Of a stretch of DNA of 64,000 nucleotides, positions 1-9,016 are shown piece by piece. Numbering within the stretch: position 1 is the first letter of the stretch; each line of letters opens with the position of its first letter. The notes beneath the pieces are model-generated. The model ran no database searches and was not told the DNA's origin. It was given only the letters and a program-made list of their open reading frames with translations. The position numbers and the translations under genes were made by a program. This DNA comes from Pseudomonas brassicacearum (GTDB lineage: Bacteria > Pseudomonadota > Gammaproteobacteria > Pseudomonadales > Pseudomonadaceae). The DNA lies in NCBI RefSeq assembly GCF_003732265.1, contig NZ_MOBK01000002.1, positions 310,001-374,000 on the forward strand, given 5' to 3'.

Positions 1-552
1 ACTGAACTCGCCGATGCCATGATCAGCGCCCTGGATACCGACGGTGACGGCGCCATCAGCAGCGATGAACTGAGCACTGGCCTGACCAGCGCCGGCAGCA
101 GTGCCGACAGCAAGGAAATCTTCTCGGCCCTGGACAAGAACCAGGACGGCACCGTCAGCAAGGACGAACTCGCCGCCAGCCTGGCCCCGCCGCCACCACC
201 GCCGCAGCAGGTGTCCAGCGAGGAACTGTTCAGCCAGCTCGATACCGACAGCGATGGCAGCGTGACCGCCACCGAACTGAGCAGCGCGCTGCAAGCGGGC
301 AACAGCACCTCATCGACCAGCACCGACACCAGCGCCGCACTGCTCAAGGCACTGGACAGTGACAGCAGCGGCGGTGTCAGCAGTGATGAATTGAAAGCAG
401 CCTTGCAAGCGGGTCGTGAGAAGACCAGTGACAGCTCCACCGATCAGTTCAACGTCAACGAAGCGCTGCACAAGATGATCGCCAATCTGAGCAAGCAGTA
501 TTCGCTCGATAACGTGGCGACGGTGGGCAAGTACCTGAACGTCGCGACCTGA
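1..552 (+). CDS. EF-hand calcium-binding protein (5' end outside window)
   Basis: The reading frame is open from the first base, so the N-terminus lies upstream; 183 codons are visible. Four EF-hand loops are readable: DTDGDGAISSDE, DKNQDGTVSKDE, DTDSDGSVTATE and DSDSSGGVSSDE, each with Asp/Asn at position 1, Gly at 6 and Glu at 12. A proline run (PPPPPP) separates the first and second pairs, and the linkers are Ser/Thr-rich. The protein probably binds Ca2+; its partner is unknown. A REP pair follows the stop. The EF-hand call is sure, the function is not. Confidence 0.9.
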   Translation, partial: TELADAMISALDTDGDGAISSDELSTGLTSAGSSADSKEIFSALDKNQDGTVSKDELAASLAPPPPPPQQVSSEELFSQLDTDSDGSVTATELSSALQAGNSTSSTSTDTSAALLKALDSDSSGGVSSDELKAALQAGREKTSDSSTDQFNVNEALHKMIANLSKQYSLDNVATVGKYLNVAT

Positions 553-564
553 AAATCCAAAGCT

Positions 565-637
565 GCGCGAGCCGGCTCGCTCCCACAGGGAATTTGTGAA
601 CGACGCAGATCCAATGTGGGAGCGAGCCTGCTCGCGA
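565..637. repeat. REP pair (inverted palindromic units)
   Basis: Two oppositely oriented units, at 565-587 and 615-637, carry the GCTCCCACA / TGTGGGAGC core. The arms are CGAGCCGGCTCGC and GCGAGCCTGCTCG, so the left one has drifted. The pair lies between the EF-hand gene and the convergent permease gene. Confidence 0.85.
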
Positions 638-664
638 TGGGGCCTTAAGCCTCAATACAAAACT

Positions 665-1720
665 TTAAGGCCGGCGATCTTCTACCCGCGCCTGACTCTT
701 GCTCCAGTCCGTCAGCAAGCTGTAAGCCACCGCCAACAACGTCGGCCCGATAAACAGCCCGATAAAGCCAAACGCAATCAACCCGCCAAACACCCCTAGC
801 AGCACAATCACCAACGGCAGATTCCCGCCCCGGCTGATCAGGTACGGCTTGAGCACGTTGTCGACGCCGCTGATGATGAACGTGCCCCAGATCCCGAGGA
901 ACACCGCCATCCCGTACTCGCCTTTCCAGGCCAGCCACGCCGTGGCCGGAATCCACACCAGCGGCGGTCCCATCGGAATCAGGCTGAGCAAGAAGGTCAC
1001 GATGCCCAGCACCAAGGCGCCCGGCACCCCGGCAATCAGGAACCCGATCAGTGCCAGCACGGCCTGCGCCGCTGCCGTACCGATCACGCCGTTGACCACC
1101 CGCTGCACCGTGCCCGCCACCAGATCGATGTAATACCCGGCGCGCTGACCGATCAGACGTTCCAGTAACCCATGAACAAAGGTCGCCAGACGCGGGCCGT
1201 CGCGGTAGAAAAAGAACACAAACACGATGCTCAGCGTCAGCTCGAGAATCCCGCCGCCGATCTGCGCACTGCGCGCCAGCAGCCAGTTACCTACTTGCCC
1301 CAGATAAGGCTTGAGCGCCACCATCATCGCCGCGCCCTGCTGATCGATGCTGTTCCAGATCACCACCAGCCGTGCGCCCACCAGGGGAACACCGTTCAAC
1401 CAGGCCGGAGCTTCTGGCAGGCCTTCGACCTGCACATCCTTGATAAACACAGTGGCGTCACGCACGTGGTCAGCCAGGTTGAACCCCAGCCAGACCAGCG
1501 GCACCGCCACCAGCAACATCCAGCCGAGGGTCAGCAGCGCTGCCGCCAGGGATTCGCGGCCATTGAGCCAACGGGTCAACAAACGCATCAGCGGCCAACT
1601 GGCAAACGCCAGCACCGCGCCCCAGAACAGCGCCGACCAGAACGGCGCCATCACCCAGAAGCTCGCGCCAAACAGCACCAGGAGCAGAATCTGCACCAAC
1701 AGCCGATCATTATTGGGCAT
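665..1720 (-). CDS. AI-2E family (PerM-type) membrane transporter
   Basis: This 351-residue hydrophobic protein has about seven to eight predicted membrane segments, starting with LLVQILLLVLFGASFWVM near residues 6-25. The C-terminal half holds the conserved stretch with IPMGPPLVWIPA and the SGVDNVLKPYLIS motif typical of the AI-2E transporter superfamily (PF01594). Length and motif order fit the family. The substrate is unknown, since most members are not autoinducer exporters. It starts at ATG with no strong ribosome site and stands alone, converging on the EF-hand gene. Confidence 0.88.
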   Translation of the reverse strand: MPNNDRLLVQILLLVLFGASFWVMAPFWSALFWGAVLAFASWPLMRLLTRWLNGRESLAAALLTLGWMLLVAVPLVWLGFNLADHVRDATVFIKDVQVEGLPEAPAWLNGVPLVGARLVVIWNSIDQQGAAMMVALKPYLGQVGNWLLARSAQIGGGILELTLSIVFVFFFYRDGPRLATFVHGLLERLIGQRAGYYIDLVAGTVQRVVNGVIGTAAAQAVLALIGFLIAGVPGALVLGIVTFLLSLIPMGPPLVWIPATAWLAWKGEYGMAVFLGIWGTFIISGVDNVLKPYLISRGGNLPLVIVLLGVFGGLIAFGFIGLFIGPTLLAVAYSLLTDWSKSQARVEDRRP

Positions 1721-1756
1721 GTAAAGTCTCGAAAAAATCAGTCAACAAAGGGTAGA

Positions 1757-1777
1757 CGAATGCGCCGTGCGCATTCG
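1757..1777 (-). terminator. Hairpin terminator of the DUF4892 gene
   Basis: A perfect 9-bp stem (CGAATGCGC / GCGCATTCG) with a 3-nt loop lies just past the stop of the DUF4892 gene on the minus strand. The U-run after it is weak. Confidence 0.6.
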
Positions 1778-1787
1778 CCTGTGCAGC

Positions 1788-2606
1788 TTATCGCAACAGT
1801 TCGATGTGCAGGCCAGAGCCTTCGACGGTACCGGTTTCGAGTCGCGCCGCACGCACGCCCTGAGTAATCAATGCCTGACGCCATGCCTCAGCCTTGGCAC
1901 CGGAAACACTGACACGCAAGGTAGTGTCCAGGTTCAGTCCGCGTGAAATCAGACGCAGCCATGTGTCGTCGGGATCAGCATTCAGTTTTGGAAAATCGAG
2001 TTCACCGGTGCTTTTAAGCTGACGCAGCAGAGTGGCCGACGTCGGCAACAAGTCGCCCAACGGCGCGGCTGCGTCGAATTGCTCGACATGCAGGTAGGCT
2101 TTGCGGTTGCCGCGAGTGATGCTGTATAGCGCCACCAGCGAATTGTCCTGCGGTGCCGCCAGTCTCAGCAGCAAATACGCCTGTTGATCGTCGGCACCGT
2201 AGAGCTTGGCATTGCCAAAGACTTCGTTGGCCCACAGGCTGCTTTCGCCGCAATCGCGGGCCTGGCACCAGAACAGCAACTCGGCGCCCTGCTTTTGCAA
2301 GGCTTCGCGCGCAGCAGTAAAGGCTTCGGTGGAAGAATGCTCAGGCGGCAACTCGTAGGTGACCGAAGTGGTTTGCCCGCGTGCCGTGACCTGACCGTCA
2401 AAGCGCAACTGGCCGCTGATCTTGCGGATCGAACCCAAGGGGTAGATCCGTTCAAGCTCGACGGCCGGACGATAATCAACGATCTGCGCATCTTCCATGC
2501 GCGGCAGGATCGGCAAGTCCTGACTGCCCGGGACATCAGCGGCAAACGATAAGGGACTGAAACAGCACAGCAACAGCAGACTGAGTGAACGCATGGACAG
2601 GCTCAT
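1788..2606 (-). CDS. DUF4892 domain-containing exported protein
   Basis: Reading from ATG at 2606 gives 272 residues, or 268 from the internal ATG at 2594. The N-terminus [22 protein letters not shown] is a clear signal peptide with cleavage after SFA, so the mature protein is periplasmic or outer-membrane associated. The rest matches my memory of the DUF4892 family seen in Pseudomonas; the C-terminal part ([12 protein letters not shown]) looks OmpA-like. The 2606 start overlaps the stop of a 45-codon gene as ATGA, which suggests translational coupling and favours this start. The frame is open much further upstream, but that part is the antisense or other-frame shadow of neighbours. Confidence 0.8.
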   Translation of the reverse strand: MSLSMRSLSLLLLCCFSPLSFAADVPGSQDLPILPRMEDAQIVDYRPAVELERIYPLGSIRKISGQLRFDGQVTARGQTTSVTYELPPEHSSTEAFTAAREALQKQGAELLFWCQARDCGESSLWANEVFGNAKLYGADDQQAYLLLRLAAPQDNSLVALYSITRGNRKAYLHVEQFDAAAPLGDLLPTSATLLRQLKSTGELDFPKLNADPDDTWLRLISRGLNLDTTLRVSVSGAKAEAWRQALITQGVRAARLETGTVEGSGLHIELLR

Positions 2607-2740
2607 CGGATCAGCATGGCCTGAGCCCCTTTTGACTTCCGTTCCTTTTTGTCGAAACCCGGCGCATGCAGGCCGGGTTCCTCGAGCACGATAGAGACCT
2701 TGTGGCCATCCGGGGTCGCAGCGGTATAGCGATCTATCAT
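2603..2740 (-). CDS. 45-residue glutathione S-transferase N-terminus remnant
   Basis: ATG at 2740 is preceded by a good ribosome site (GGGAGA). The peptide begins [20 protein letters not shown], which is the beta1-alpha1 start of YghU/YfcG-type glutathione transferases (usually MIDLYxAxTPNGHKxxxxLEE). After PGLHAPGF it turns basic ([16 protein letters not shown]) and stops, so the rest of the thioredoxin fold and the helical domain are missing. It overlaps the DUF4892 start by ATGA. It may be a decayed gene kept as a translated leader, or a short functional peptide. Confidence 0.6.
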   Translation of the reverse strand: MIDRYTAATPDGHKVSIVLEEPGLHAPGFDKKERKSKGAQAMLIR

Positions 2741-2790
2741 GGTTGTCTCCCATTTCAACCCGCCCAGCCTCGACAGTTGCCCGGCGCAAG

Positions 2791-3645
2791 TCAAGGAACG
2801 GCGAAGAACCGATTGAAACAGTCTGCGACAAGGTCGGCGCCGGTTTCGTCATTCAGGTGCAAATGATGACCGCCTGGCAGCTGTTCACGGCTAAAGGGTA
2901 GACGCTCCAGCAACTCGGAATGTTTGGCGAGCATGCCGTCGGCCGCGACCACCAGTTTGGCCGGACAACTGATCCGCTGGACAAACGCCATGGCCTGCTC
3001 GGTGGTCAGGCGCAGCGGCGAGGGCAGCGTCAGGCGGTTGTCGGTGCGCCAGGTGTAGCCGCCCGGTACGGGCATCAAGCCGCGCTGGGCCAACAGCTCG
3101 GCGGCTTCGCGACTGACCGCCACCAAGCCCTTCATGCGTGCTTCGATGGCGCGGTCGAGGGTGTTGTAGACCGGCTTTTGTTTGTCCCGCAGATCCAGCT
3201 GCGCTTGCAGGGCCATGCCCATGCGCTCGGCCGCATTTTCGCCTTTGTCTGTAGGAGGAATGATGCCGTCGATCAAGGCCAGGTGAGTGACGCGCTCCGG
3301 CATCGACCCGGCAATGATCAAGGACGCGATGGCGCCCATGGAGTGCCCCATCAGTGCAAATCGCTTGAGGCCCAGTTGCTCGGCGACTTGCAACACGTCA
3401 TGGGCGTAATCCCACATCGCGTAACCGGCACCGGGCGGGCGATGCCCGGAATGACCGTGACCGGCCATGTCCAGGGCGATGATGCGCAGGCCTTTGAGCT
3501 TGGGCGCCAGACGGGCAAAGCTGTTGGCATTGTCCAGCCAGCCATGCAGCGCAATTACCGGCAAGCCGTCTTCAGGACCGAACAAGTGCGCCGCCAGTTC
3601 GATGTGCGGCAGGCTCAGACGGACTTCTTCGACGGCATTGCTCAT
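2791..3645 (-). CDS. Alpha/beta hydrolase
   Basis: The protein has 284 residues from ATG at 3645 (ribosome site AAGGATT). It shows the oxyanion HGW motif ([12 protein letters not shown]), the nucleophile elbow GHSMGA, a late acidic segment (VVAADGMLA) and the catalytic His in PGGHHLHL, so the Ser-Asp-His triad appears complete. Fold and size fit MhpC-like esterases or lipases; the substrate is unknown. The start overlaps the stop of the preceding hydrolase gene by 4 bp (ATGA), so the two are co-translated. Confidence 0.85.
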   Translation of the reverse strand: MSNAVEEVRLSLPHIELAAHLFGPEDGLPVIALHGWLDNANSFARLAPKLKGLRIIALDMAGHGHSGHRPPGAGYAMWDYAHDVLQVAEQLGLKRFALMGHSMGAIASLIIAGSMPERVTHLALIDGIIPPTDKGENAAERMGMALQAQLDLRDKQKPVYNTLDRAIEARMKGLVAVSREAAELLAQRGLMPVPGGYTWRTDNRLTLPSPLRLTTEQAMAFVQRISCPAKLVVAADGMLAKHSELLERLPFSREQLPGGHHLHLNDETGADLVADCFNRFFAVP

Positions 3646-4448
3646 GCGCAATCCTTTTGGCTGCGACCGTCCCATCGGCTGAACAGGGTTTTCAGCAGTG
3701 TGGCCGTGTCGTGTGGGCGTTCGAGAGGAAACATGTGACCGCCGGGCAGGGTCAGGGATTCACCCTGCGGCATGCGCCCGACAGCGCTGGCATGATGACG
3801 CATCACCACGCGGCTCTTGTGCCCGCGCACCACCGCCAGCGGCACTTGCAGCTGACGCGTGCGACCGGGGCTGGTGTGGGGCACGCCACGGTAGATGCTG
3901 ATTTCCGTGGCGGGGTCGAAGCGCAGGCGCAGTTTGTCACCGACCTTGTGCAAACCGTGTTGCAGGTAGGCATCAAAGCATTCCGGGTCAAAACTGCGGA
4001 ACAGGGTCTTGCCCGAGAAATAGCTACGGGCGCTTTCGAGGTCGGCGAATTCTTCCCGACGCCCCAGGGTGCGGCCGGCCGGGGTCAAGCGGTCGATGAA
4101 GCCGAAACGCTTGGCGGCGCGAATGACCCATTGATCGGTGCGGGTCAGCACCGGTGAATCGAGCATCACCACGCCGCGATACAACTCGGGGCAACGCAGC
4201 GCCGCGTGCAAGTGCAGCACACCACCAAAGGAATGTCCGACACCCCACACCGGTTCCGCTTGCTGCTTGAGGTGATGGATCAGTTCGTCCACCAGGTTGT
4301 ACCAATTGTCGTCCGCGGGAAAACGCGGGTCATGAGCGTGCTGTTCCAGATGCGTCACCTGATACTCGGGCGCCAGCGCCGCGAACAACTTGCCGTAGGT
4401 CCCGGAAGGAAAGCCATTGGCGTGGGCGAAAAATATCTGTTGCGACAT
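3642..4448 (-). CDS. Alpha/beta hydrolase
   Basis: The protein has 268 residues from ATG at 4448. Motifs seen are FAHANGFPSGTYG near residue 7 (oxyanion region), the nucleophile elbow GVGHSFGG, and a catalytic His in LPGGHMFPLE near the C-terminus. It is a second, diverged hydrolase fused into a two-gene unit with the downstream hydrolase by an ATGA overlap. An in-frame open extension upstream runs through an inverted repeat and is unlikely to be translated. The substrate is unknown. Confidence 0.85.
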   Translation of the reverse strand: MSQQIFFAHANGFPSGTYGKLFAALAPEYQVTHLEQHAHDPRFPADDNWYNLVDELIHHLKQQAEPVWGVGHSFGGVLHLHAALRCPELYRGVVMLDSPVLTRTDQWVIRAAKRFGFIDRLTPAGRTLGRREEFADLESARSYFSGKTLFRSFDPECFDAYLQHGLHKVGDKLRLRFDPATEISIYRGVPHTSPGRTRQLQVPLAVVRGHKSRVVMRHHASAVGRMPQGESLTLPGGHMFPLERPHDTATLLKTLFSRWDGRSQKDCA

Positions 4449-4576
4449 ACCGGCAAATCCATGAGCGAGAACAGGCGTTGATTGTCCGTAAGACGACGGC
4501 TGACAGCAATGACTGTAAGTGACAGGAATGATGACAGTCCGGTCAGGACGATGCCTGAAACGCTGATGCAAAGCCC

Positions 4577-4696
4577 TGTAGCAGCTGTCGAGCCTTGGCG
4601 AGGCTGCGTCCGCGGTCACCCTGAAACACTGCGTGGGTAGATTCCACGACTGCTTCGCAGCCGGACGCAGCCTCGCCGGGGCTCGACAGCTGCTAC
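4577..4696. repeat. Long inverted repeat of a second repeat family
   Basis: The left arm begins TGTAGCAGCTGTCGAGCC and the right arm ends with GGCTCGACAGCTGCTACA. Each arm is about 36 bp and also shares GGCGAGGCTGCGTCCG or its complement. It differs in sequence from the GTGGGAGC REP pairs elsewhere and lies between a hydrolase start and the thioesterase stop. Confidence 0.8.
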
Positions 4697-4718
4697 ACGG
4701 GGCGGATGCAGCCATTGT

Positions 4719-5162
4719 TTAGCGCGCTGGTGGGTTCTCGCCCAGCGGCACGACCGCCATGGTCAGGCGCGACACGCAACTGGCCTTGCCTTCGTCGCTG
4801 GTCAAGCGGATATCCCAGACGTGTGTCGTACGGCCAATGTGGATCGGCGTGGCCACAGCGGTCACCCGGCCACTGCGCAGGCCGCGCAAATGGTTGGCGT
4901 TGACTTCCAGGCCTACGCAGTAAAACTTGCTGGCGTCGATGCACAGGTAGCTGGCCATCGAACCGACCGATTCGGCCAGCACCACCGAGGCGCCGCCATG
5001 CAGCAGGCCGTAAGGCTGGTGAGTGCGATGGTCAATAACCATGCTCGCGGTCAGTGAGCCTTCGTCAAACGCTTCGAAGCGAATATCCAGCACTTCGCCG
5101 ATGGTGTTTTTCTGGATCGCGTTCAACTGCTCGATGTTGGGAGTGGTTCGCCACAGACTCAT
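4719..5162 (-). CDS. Hotdog-fold acyl-CoA thioesterase (PaaI/MenI type)
   Basis: The protein has 147 residues from ATG at 5162, chosen for the AGGAAA ribosome site. The motif HGGASVVLAESVGS carries the His-Gly-Gly and Glu residues typical of hotdog thioesterases such as YdiI/MenI, followed by GLEVNANHLRG. It is expected to hydrolyse a CoA thioester in the cytoplasm. It lies 32 bp after an acyl-CoA synthetase gene on the same strand, so the two probably activate and release acyl groups of the same pathway. Confidence 0.87.
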   Translation of the reverse strand: MSLWRTTPNIEQLNAIQKNTIGEVLDIRFEAFDEGSLTASMVIDHRTHQPYGLLHGGASVVLAESVGSMASYLCIDASKFYCVGLEVNANHLRGLRSGRVTAVATPIHIGRTTHVWDIRLTSDEGKASCVSRLTMAVVPLGENPPAR

Positions 5163-5194
5163 CGCTGCTTTCCTATGGTGGTTTTGTTCGTGGC

Positions 5195-6862
5195 TCAATC
5201 CTGCCACAGCACCGCCTCGCTACGCTCGCTCCATTCTTCGAAGCGGTCGCCGTAAGCTGCTTCGATCACGTTGCGCTTGATCTTCAGGGTCGGCGTCAGG
5301 AAGCCGTTTTCCACGGCCCAGCTGTCCTTGACCACCACCAGGCGCCGCAAACGCTCGTGTTTGTCGAGGACGCCATTGACCTCATCCAGGAGTTTTTCCA
5401 GGCTTGAATGCAGCCCCGCCCTCGCCGTGCCGGTGGCGTCCTGCTGCCCGACCGCCGACAGCACACACAGCCCCAGCGGTGCACTCAAACCATCACCGAC
5501 CACGCACACTTGTTCAATCCGCGAATGCACCGCCAAGCGATTTTCGATCGGTGCCGGCGCGACGTATTTGCCCTTGCTGGTCTTGAAGATTTCTTTCAGG
5601 CGCCCGGTCAGGCGCAGGTTGCCTTCGGCGTCTTGCTCGCCCTTGTCGCCGGTGCGCAGGAAGCCGTCCTCGGTGATGGTTTCGGCAGTTTTCTGTGGTT
5701 CCTTGAAGTAGCCGAGCATGGTCGCGCCGCTGCGCACCATGACCTCGCCCGATTCCGCGATCCGCACTTCCACCTCAGGGCATGGTTTGCCGATCCAGCC
5801 GGGCTTGTTCTCGCCGAGGCGGCAAATGTGCGAATAGCCGCAGCTCTCGGTCATGCCGTAGACCTCCAGCACGTCCAGCCCCAGTTTGCGGTACCACAGC
5901 AGCAAGGTTTGTGGCACAGGCGCAGCGCCGGACAAGGCGACGCGCAATGCATCTAGCCCCAACCCGGCCAGGACTTTATGCCCGACCCGTTTGCCGATAA
6001 AGGGCAGGCCTAGCAGAAAATCCAGGCGCTTTTGCGGGATCTTGCTGTACACGCCCATCTGGAATTTGGTCCAGATTCGCGGCACACCGAACAAGGCAGT
6101 AGGCCGGGCGCGCTTTAAATCGGTCAGGAAGGTGTCGAGGCTCTCGGCAAAGAACACCGTCTGCCCGGTGTAAATCGAGGCCAGTTCGACGAACATCCGC
6201 TCGGCCACGTGGCACAGCGGCAAATAGGACAGCAATCGGTCCGACTCGTTGAGGCCAAACAGCTGCGTACCGCGGGTGGTGGCGAAACCCAGATTGCCGA
6301 AACTGTGCATCACGCCTTTGGGCAGGCCGGTGGTGCCGGAGGTGTAAATGATGGTCGCCAACTGATCGGCCGCCGGCGTGGGGTTATCCTGGATGGGCGA
6401 GCAGCGTTGCAGGTCGGCCCAGCTGAAATCGAAGGTGCCCGGTGGGTGCAACGGCAGACTGATCGTCGGCAAGTCAGGCCTGACGCCGCGGGACATGCTC
6501 GGCCAATCATCGAGCTTGCCGATAAACGCCAGCGCCGCTTCGGAATGGTCGAGTACCTGGGCCACCGATTCGGCGGTGAGGTTGGGGTACAACGGCACCG
6601 AGACATGCCCGGCCATCCAGATCGCCAGGTCGGCGATGATCCAGTGGGCACAGTTTTTCGAGATCAGTGCGATGTGGCTGCCTTGCGGCAGTTCGCGAGC
6701 CCTCAGCCAATGTGCCGCACAACGCGCCTGATGGCCGACGTCGGCCCAGGACAGGGTCTCGACCTGCCCGCCGCCCGTGGGCTGGACCAGAAAACGCTGG
6801 CGTGGATGACGGGCCTCACGCTCGTAGAAGACATCCAGCGGCAAACGAAAAGCAGCAGACAT
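5195..6862 (-). CDS. AMP-binding acyl-CoA synthetase (long-chain type)
   Basis: The protein has 555 residues from ATG at 6862, behind AGGAGCG. The adenylation P-loop IIYTSGTTGLPKGV lies near residue 180, the A5-like EVYGMTESCG follows, and the A8 region reads RTGDKGEQDAEG with KEIFKTSKGKYV. This order fits long-chain fatty acyl-CoA synthetases (FadD/ACSL branch), which form acyl-AMP and then acyl-CoA. The upstream region at 6863-6979 holds its promoter, but I could not assign boxes with confidence. Exact chain-length preference cannot be read. Confidence 0.9.
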   Translation of the reverse strand: MSAAFRLPLDVFYEREARHPRQRFLVQPTGGGQVETLSWADVGHQARCAAHWLRARELPQGSHIALISKNCAHWIIADLAIWMAGHVSVPLYPNLTAESVAQVLDHSEAALAFIGKLDDWPSMSRGVRPDLPTISLPLHPPGTFDFSWADLQRCSPIQDNPTPAADQLATIIYTSGTTGLPKGVMHSFGNLGFATTRGTQLFGLNESDRLLSYLPLCHVAERMFVELASIYTGQTVFFAESLDTFLTDLKRARPTALFGVPRIWTKFQMGVYSKIPQKRLDFLLGLPFIGKRVGHKVLAGLGLDALRVALSGAAPVPQTLLLWYRKLGLDVLEVYGMTESCGYSHICRLGENKPGWIGKPCPEVEVRIAESGEVMVRSGATMLGYFKEPQKTAETITEDGFLRTGDKGEQDAEGNLRLTGRLKEIFKTSKGKYVAPAPIENRLAVHSRIEQVCVVGDGLSAPLGLCVLSAVGQQDATGTARAGLHSSLEKLLDEVNGVLDKHERLRRLVVVKDSWAVENGFLTPTLKIKRNVIEAAYGDRFEEWSERSEAVLWQD

Positions 6863-6979
6863 GCGACGCGCTCCTGAATTTTTGTTCTGGAGCAAGCGTA
6901 GTCAACCAAGCGGTTGCTTGGTTGGCTATTTCATTACAAAAATCAGCAACCCCACAATATCTCTGTACCAGCAGAATGA

Positions 6980-7432
6980 TCAGGGGTGTTTGATGCCCTT
7001 GAGTTTCATGGCGCCGGCCAGCGGCAGGTCACCTTCGAGCTCTGCCAGGCCGGCGGTCTTGACGGTTTCCGGCGCTTGCACGTGACCGTGCTGCAGGTAA
7101 CCGAGCAGATTGCCCACCAGCGGGTTGTGACTGACCAATAGCGCGTAATCCACCGACACCAACTGCTCCGACACCGCTTGCGGGCGGTTGTCGGGGGTCA
7201 GCCACTCGACGGTGCGGATGTCCGGTTCAAATCCCAGCGCCTCGCGCACCAACTGCGCGGTCTGTTGTGCACGCCGGTAAGGGCTGGCGTAGATCGCGGT
7301 GATCGGCTGACCGATCAACTCGGCCGCACTGCGCAGTACTTCTTCGCAACCGTGAGGGGTCAGTGCTCGCTCGGAATCAGGACGCGAGCCATACGGTTCG
7401 GCTTCACCATGACGCAATACCCAGAGTTTCAT
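6980..7432 (-). CDS. sixA: Phosphohistidine phosphatase SixA
   Basis: The protein has 150 residues. The N-terminal MKLWVLRHGEAE gives the catalytic RHG motif of the histidine phosphatase superfamily, and a second conserved His appears in LLVSHNPLVGNLL. Length and motif spacing match SixA, which dephosphorylates HPt-type phosphohistidine. Its ATG overlaps the stop of the DUF4389 gene by 4 bp, so sixA is translated as the second gene of that pair. Confidence 0.9.
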   Translation of the reverse strand: MKLWVLRHGEAEPYGSRPDSERALTPHGCEEVLRSAAELIGQPITAIYASPYRRAQQTAQLVREALGFEPDIRTVEWLTPDNRPQAVSEQLVSVDYALLVSHNPLVGNLLGYLQHGHVQAPETVKTAGLAELEGDLPLAGAMKLKGIKHP

Positions 7433-7776
7433 AGCTTGGGTTCCTCATCTCGGGCCGGATGCGGCGCGGGCGCCACAACATGCGGCGCTTCACCTTCCGG
7501 TGTACGCGGCGTCGGCCAGTCGGCGAACGGCCAGGGTTTCTGGTCGCTGTGGAAGCTGCCGAAACGACCGATCTGCGCCAGGAACTGGCTCAGGCTGTCG
7601 CCGAAGTTCATCAGGCTGGCGCTCGGGGCGCCATAGAACAAACGATAGATCAGTTGCACCAGCACCACCGCGCCAAGGATGAACTGCGCCACTTGCCAGA
7701 CCAGCACGAAGACGATCATCCACAGCACCCGCAGCAGGATGGACTCGTACTTGGTTTCGATTTTCGGATCGTTCAT
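7429..7776 (-). CDS. DUF4389 domain-containing membrane protein
   Basis: This 115-residue protein has one long hydrophobic stretch, ILLRVLWMIVFVLVWQVAQF, followed by a second (ILGAVVLVQLIYRLF), and the conserved SLMNFGDSLSQFLAQI segment of the DUF4389 family. The C-terminus is Pro-rich. Function is unknown. It sits between gpsA and sixA on the same strand, 17 bp from gpsA, an arrangement I recall from other Pseudomonas genomes. Confidence 0.85.
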   Translation of the reverse strand: MNDPKIETKYESILLRVLWMIVFVLVWQVAQFILGAVVLVQLIYRLFYGAPSASLMNFGDSLSQFLAQIGRFGSFHSDQKPWPFADWPTPRTPEGEAPHVVAPAPHPARDEEPKL

Positions 7777-7793
7777 GTCGTGCTCCCGGATGC

Positions 7794-8819
7794 TCAGTTG
7801 AAACCGCTGGTAGATATAAAGTCGACATCGGTTTTCGGTTCGCCGCGCATCAACAGCTCAATCACTTGATTGAGCGTGCGCCCTTCGAACAGGATCGCGT
7901 GCAGCCCGGCGACCAGCGGCATATAGACGCCCACCTCCTGAGCCTTGGCCTTGAGCACTTTCAGCGTGTTCACGCCTTCGGCGACTTCGCCCAGACGCGT
8001 CACCGCGTCTTCCAGGCTCAGGCCCTGGCCGAGGGCAAACCCGACCTGGTAGTTACGGCTTTTCGGCGACGAGCAGGTGACGATCAAATCGCCCACCCCG
8101 GCAAGCCCGAGGAAAGTCATCGGGTTGGCGCCCTGATTCACCGCAAAACGGGTCATTTCCGCCAGCGCGCGGGTGATCAGCATGCTCTTGGTGTTTTCGC
8201 CCATGCCCAGCGCCACGGCCATGCCGGCAATGATCGCGTAAACGTTTTTCAGCGCCCCGCCCAACTCGACGCCAAAGCGGTCGGCGCTGGCGTACACGCG
8301 AAACGTTCGGCCATGTAGCGCTTCCTGCACCCGCTGGCACAGCTCTTCGTCTTCACTGGCGACCACCGTGGCGGTCAGCGCGTGTTCGGCGATTTCACGG
8401 GCCAGGTTCGGTCCCGACAACACGCCGATGCGCGCTTGCGGAGCGATTTCCTCAAGGATTTCGCTCATCAGCTTGAAGGTGTGGGCTTCGATGCCTTTGG
8501 TCAGGCTGACCAGCAGTTTGCCGCTCAACTGAGCGGCATGCGGGACCAGGACCGAGCGCAGCGCGCTGGAGGGCAGCGCGACGAAACACAGGTCGCAGGC
8601 GTCCAGCGTGGCTTGCAGGTCGGTCACCGGTTCTACCGCCGGGAGAATCTTGATGCCTTTGAGGTAACGCGGGTTCTCGCGATTGACCCGAATGGCCTCG
8701 GCCTGTTCGGGGTCACGCATCCACTGCCGGACCTGATGACCGTTTTCGGCCAGCAAATTGGCCACGGCGGTACCAAAACTTCCGCCTCCCAGGACCGCAA
8801 TTGGGCGCTGTTCAGTCAT
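7794..8819 (-). CDS. gpsA: Glycerol-3-phosphate dehydrogenase [NAD(P)+]
   Basis: The protein has 341 residues from ATG at 8819. The N-terminal nucleotide-binding motif is [25 protein letters not shown] and [11 protein letters not shown] follow, then the catalytic Lys region [12 protein letters not shown]. It reduces dihydroxyacetone phosphate to sn-glycerol-3-phosphate for phospholipid synthesis. It leads the gpsA-DUF4389-sixA run. The frame is open to 8897, but the extension contains no better ribosome site. Confidence 0.95.
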   Translation of the reverse strand: MTEQRPIAVLGGGSFGTAVANLLAENGHQVRQWMRDPEQAEAIRVNRENPRYLKGIKILPAVEPVTDLQATLDACDLCFVALPSSALRSVLVPHAAQLSGKLLVSLTKGIEAHTFKLMSEILEEIAPQARIGVLSGPNLAREIAEHALTATVVASEDEELCQRVQEALHGRTFRVYASADRFGVELGGALKNVYAIIAGMAVALGMGENTKSMLITRALAEMTRFAVNQGANPMTFLGLAGVGDLIVTCSSPKSRNYQVGFALGQGLSLEDAVTRLGEVAEGVNTLKVLKAKAQEVGVYMPLVAGLHAILFEGRTLNQVIELLMRGEPKTDVDFISTSGFN

Positions 8820-9016
8820 ATGCAATCCGTTAATCCATACCAGTGGCGATGTCGGCATTATACGGAGCGCCCCCGTGGCGGCCAGCCCCCGCGTCAATTA
8901 CCGACACTTGTAGGAAGAAGACCAATAAATACGAGGAAAATGCCGGCATCGTGAATGGAAAAGTTACCGCGCTCGGTTAACATGCGCGCCAACTCCTCAC
9001 GATCAAAAGGTATGAC

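Noticed and set aside
1172..1867. 231-codon plus-strand frame over the AI-2E permease gene
   Set aside because: Shadow of the permease gene; composition is His/Gln/Arg-rich with no known motif.
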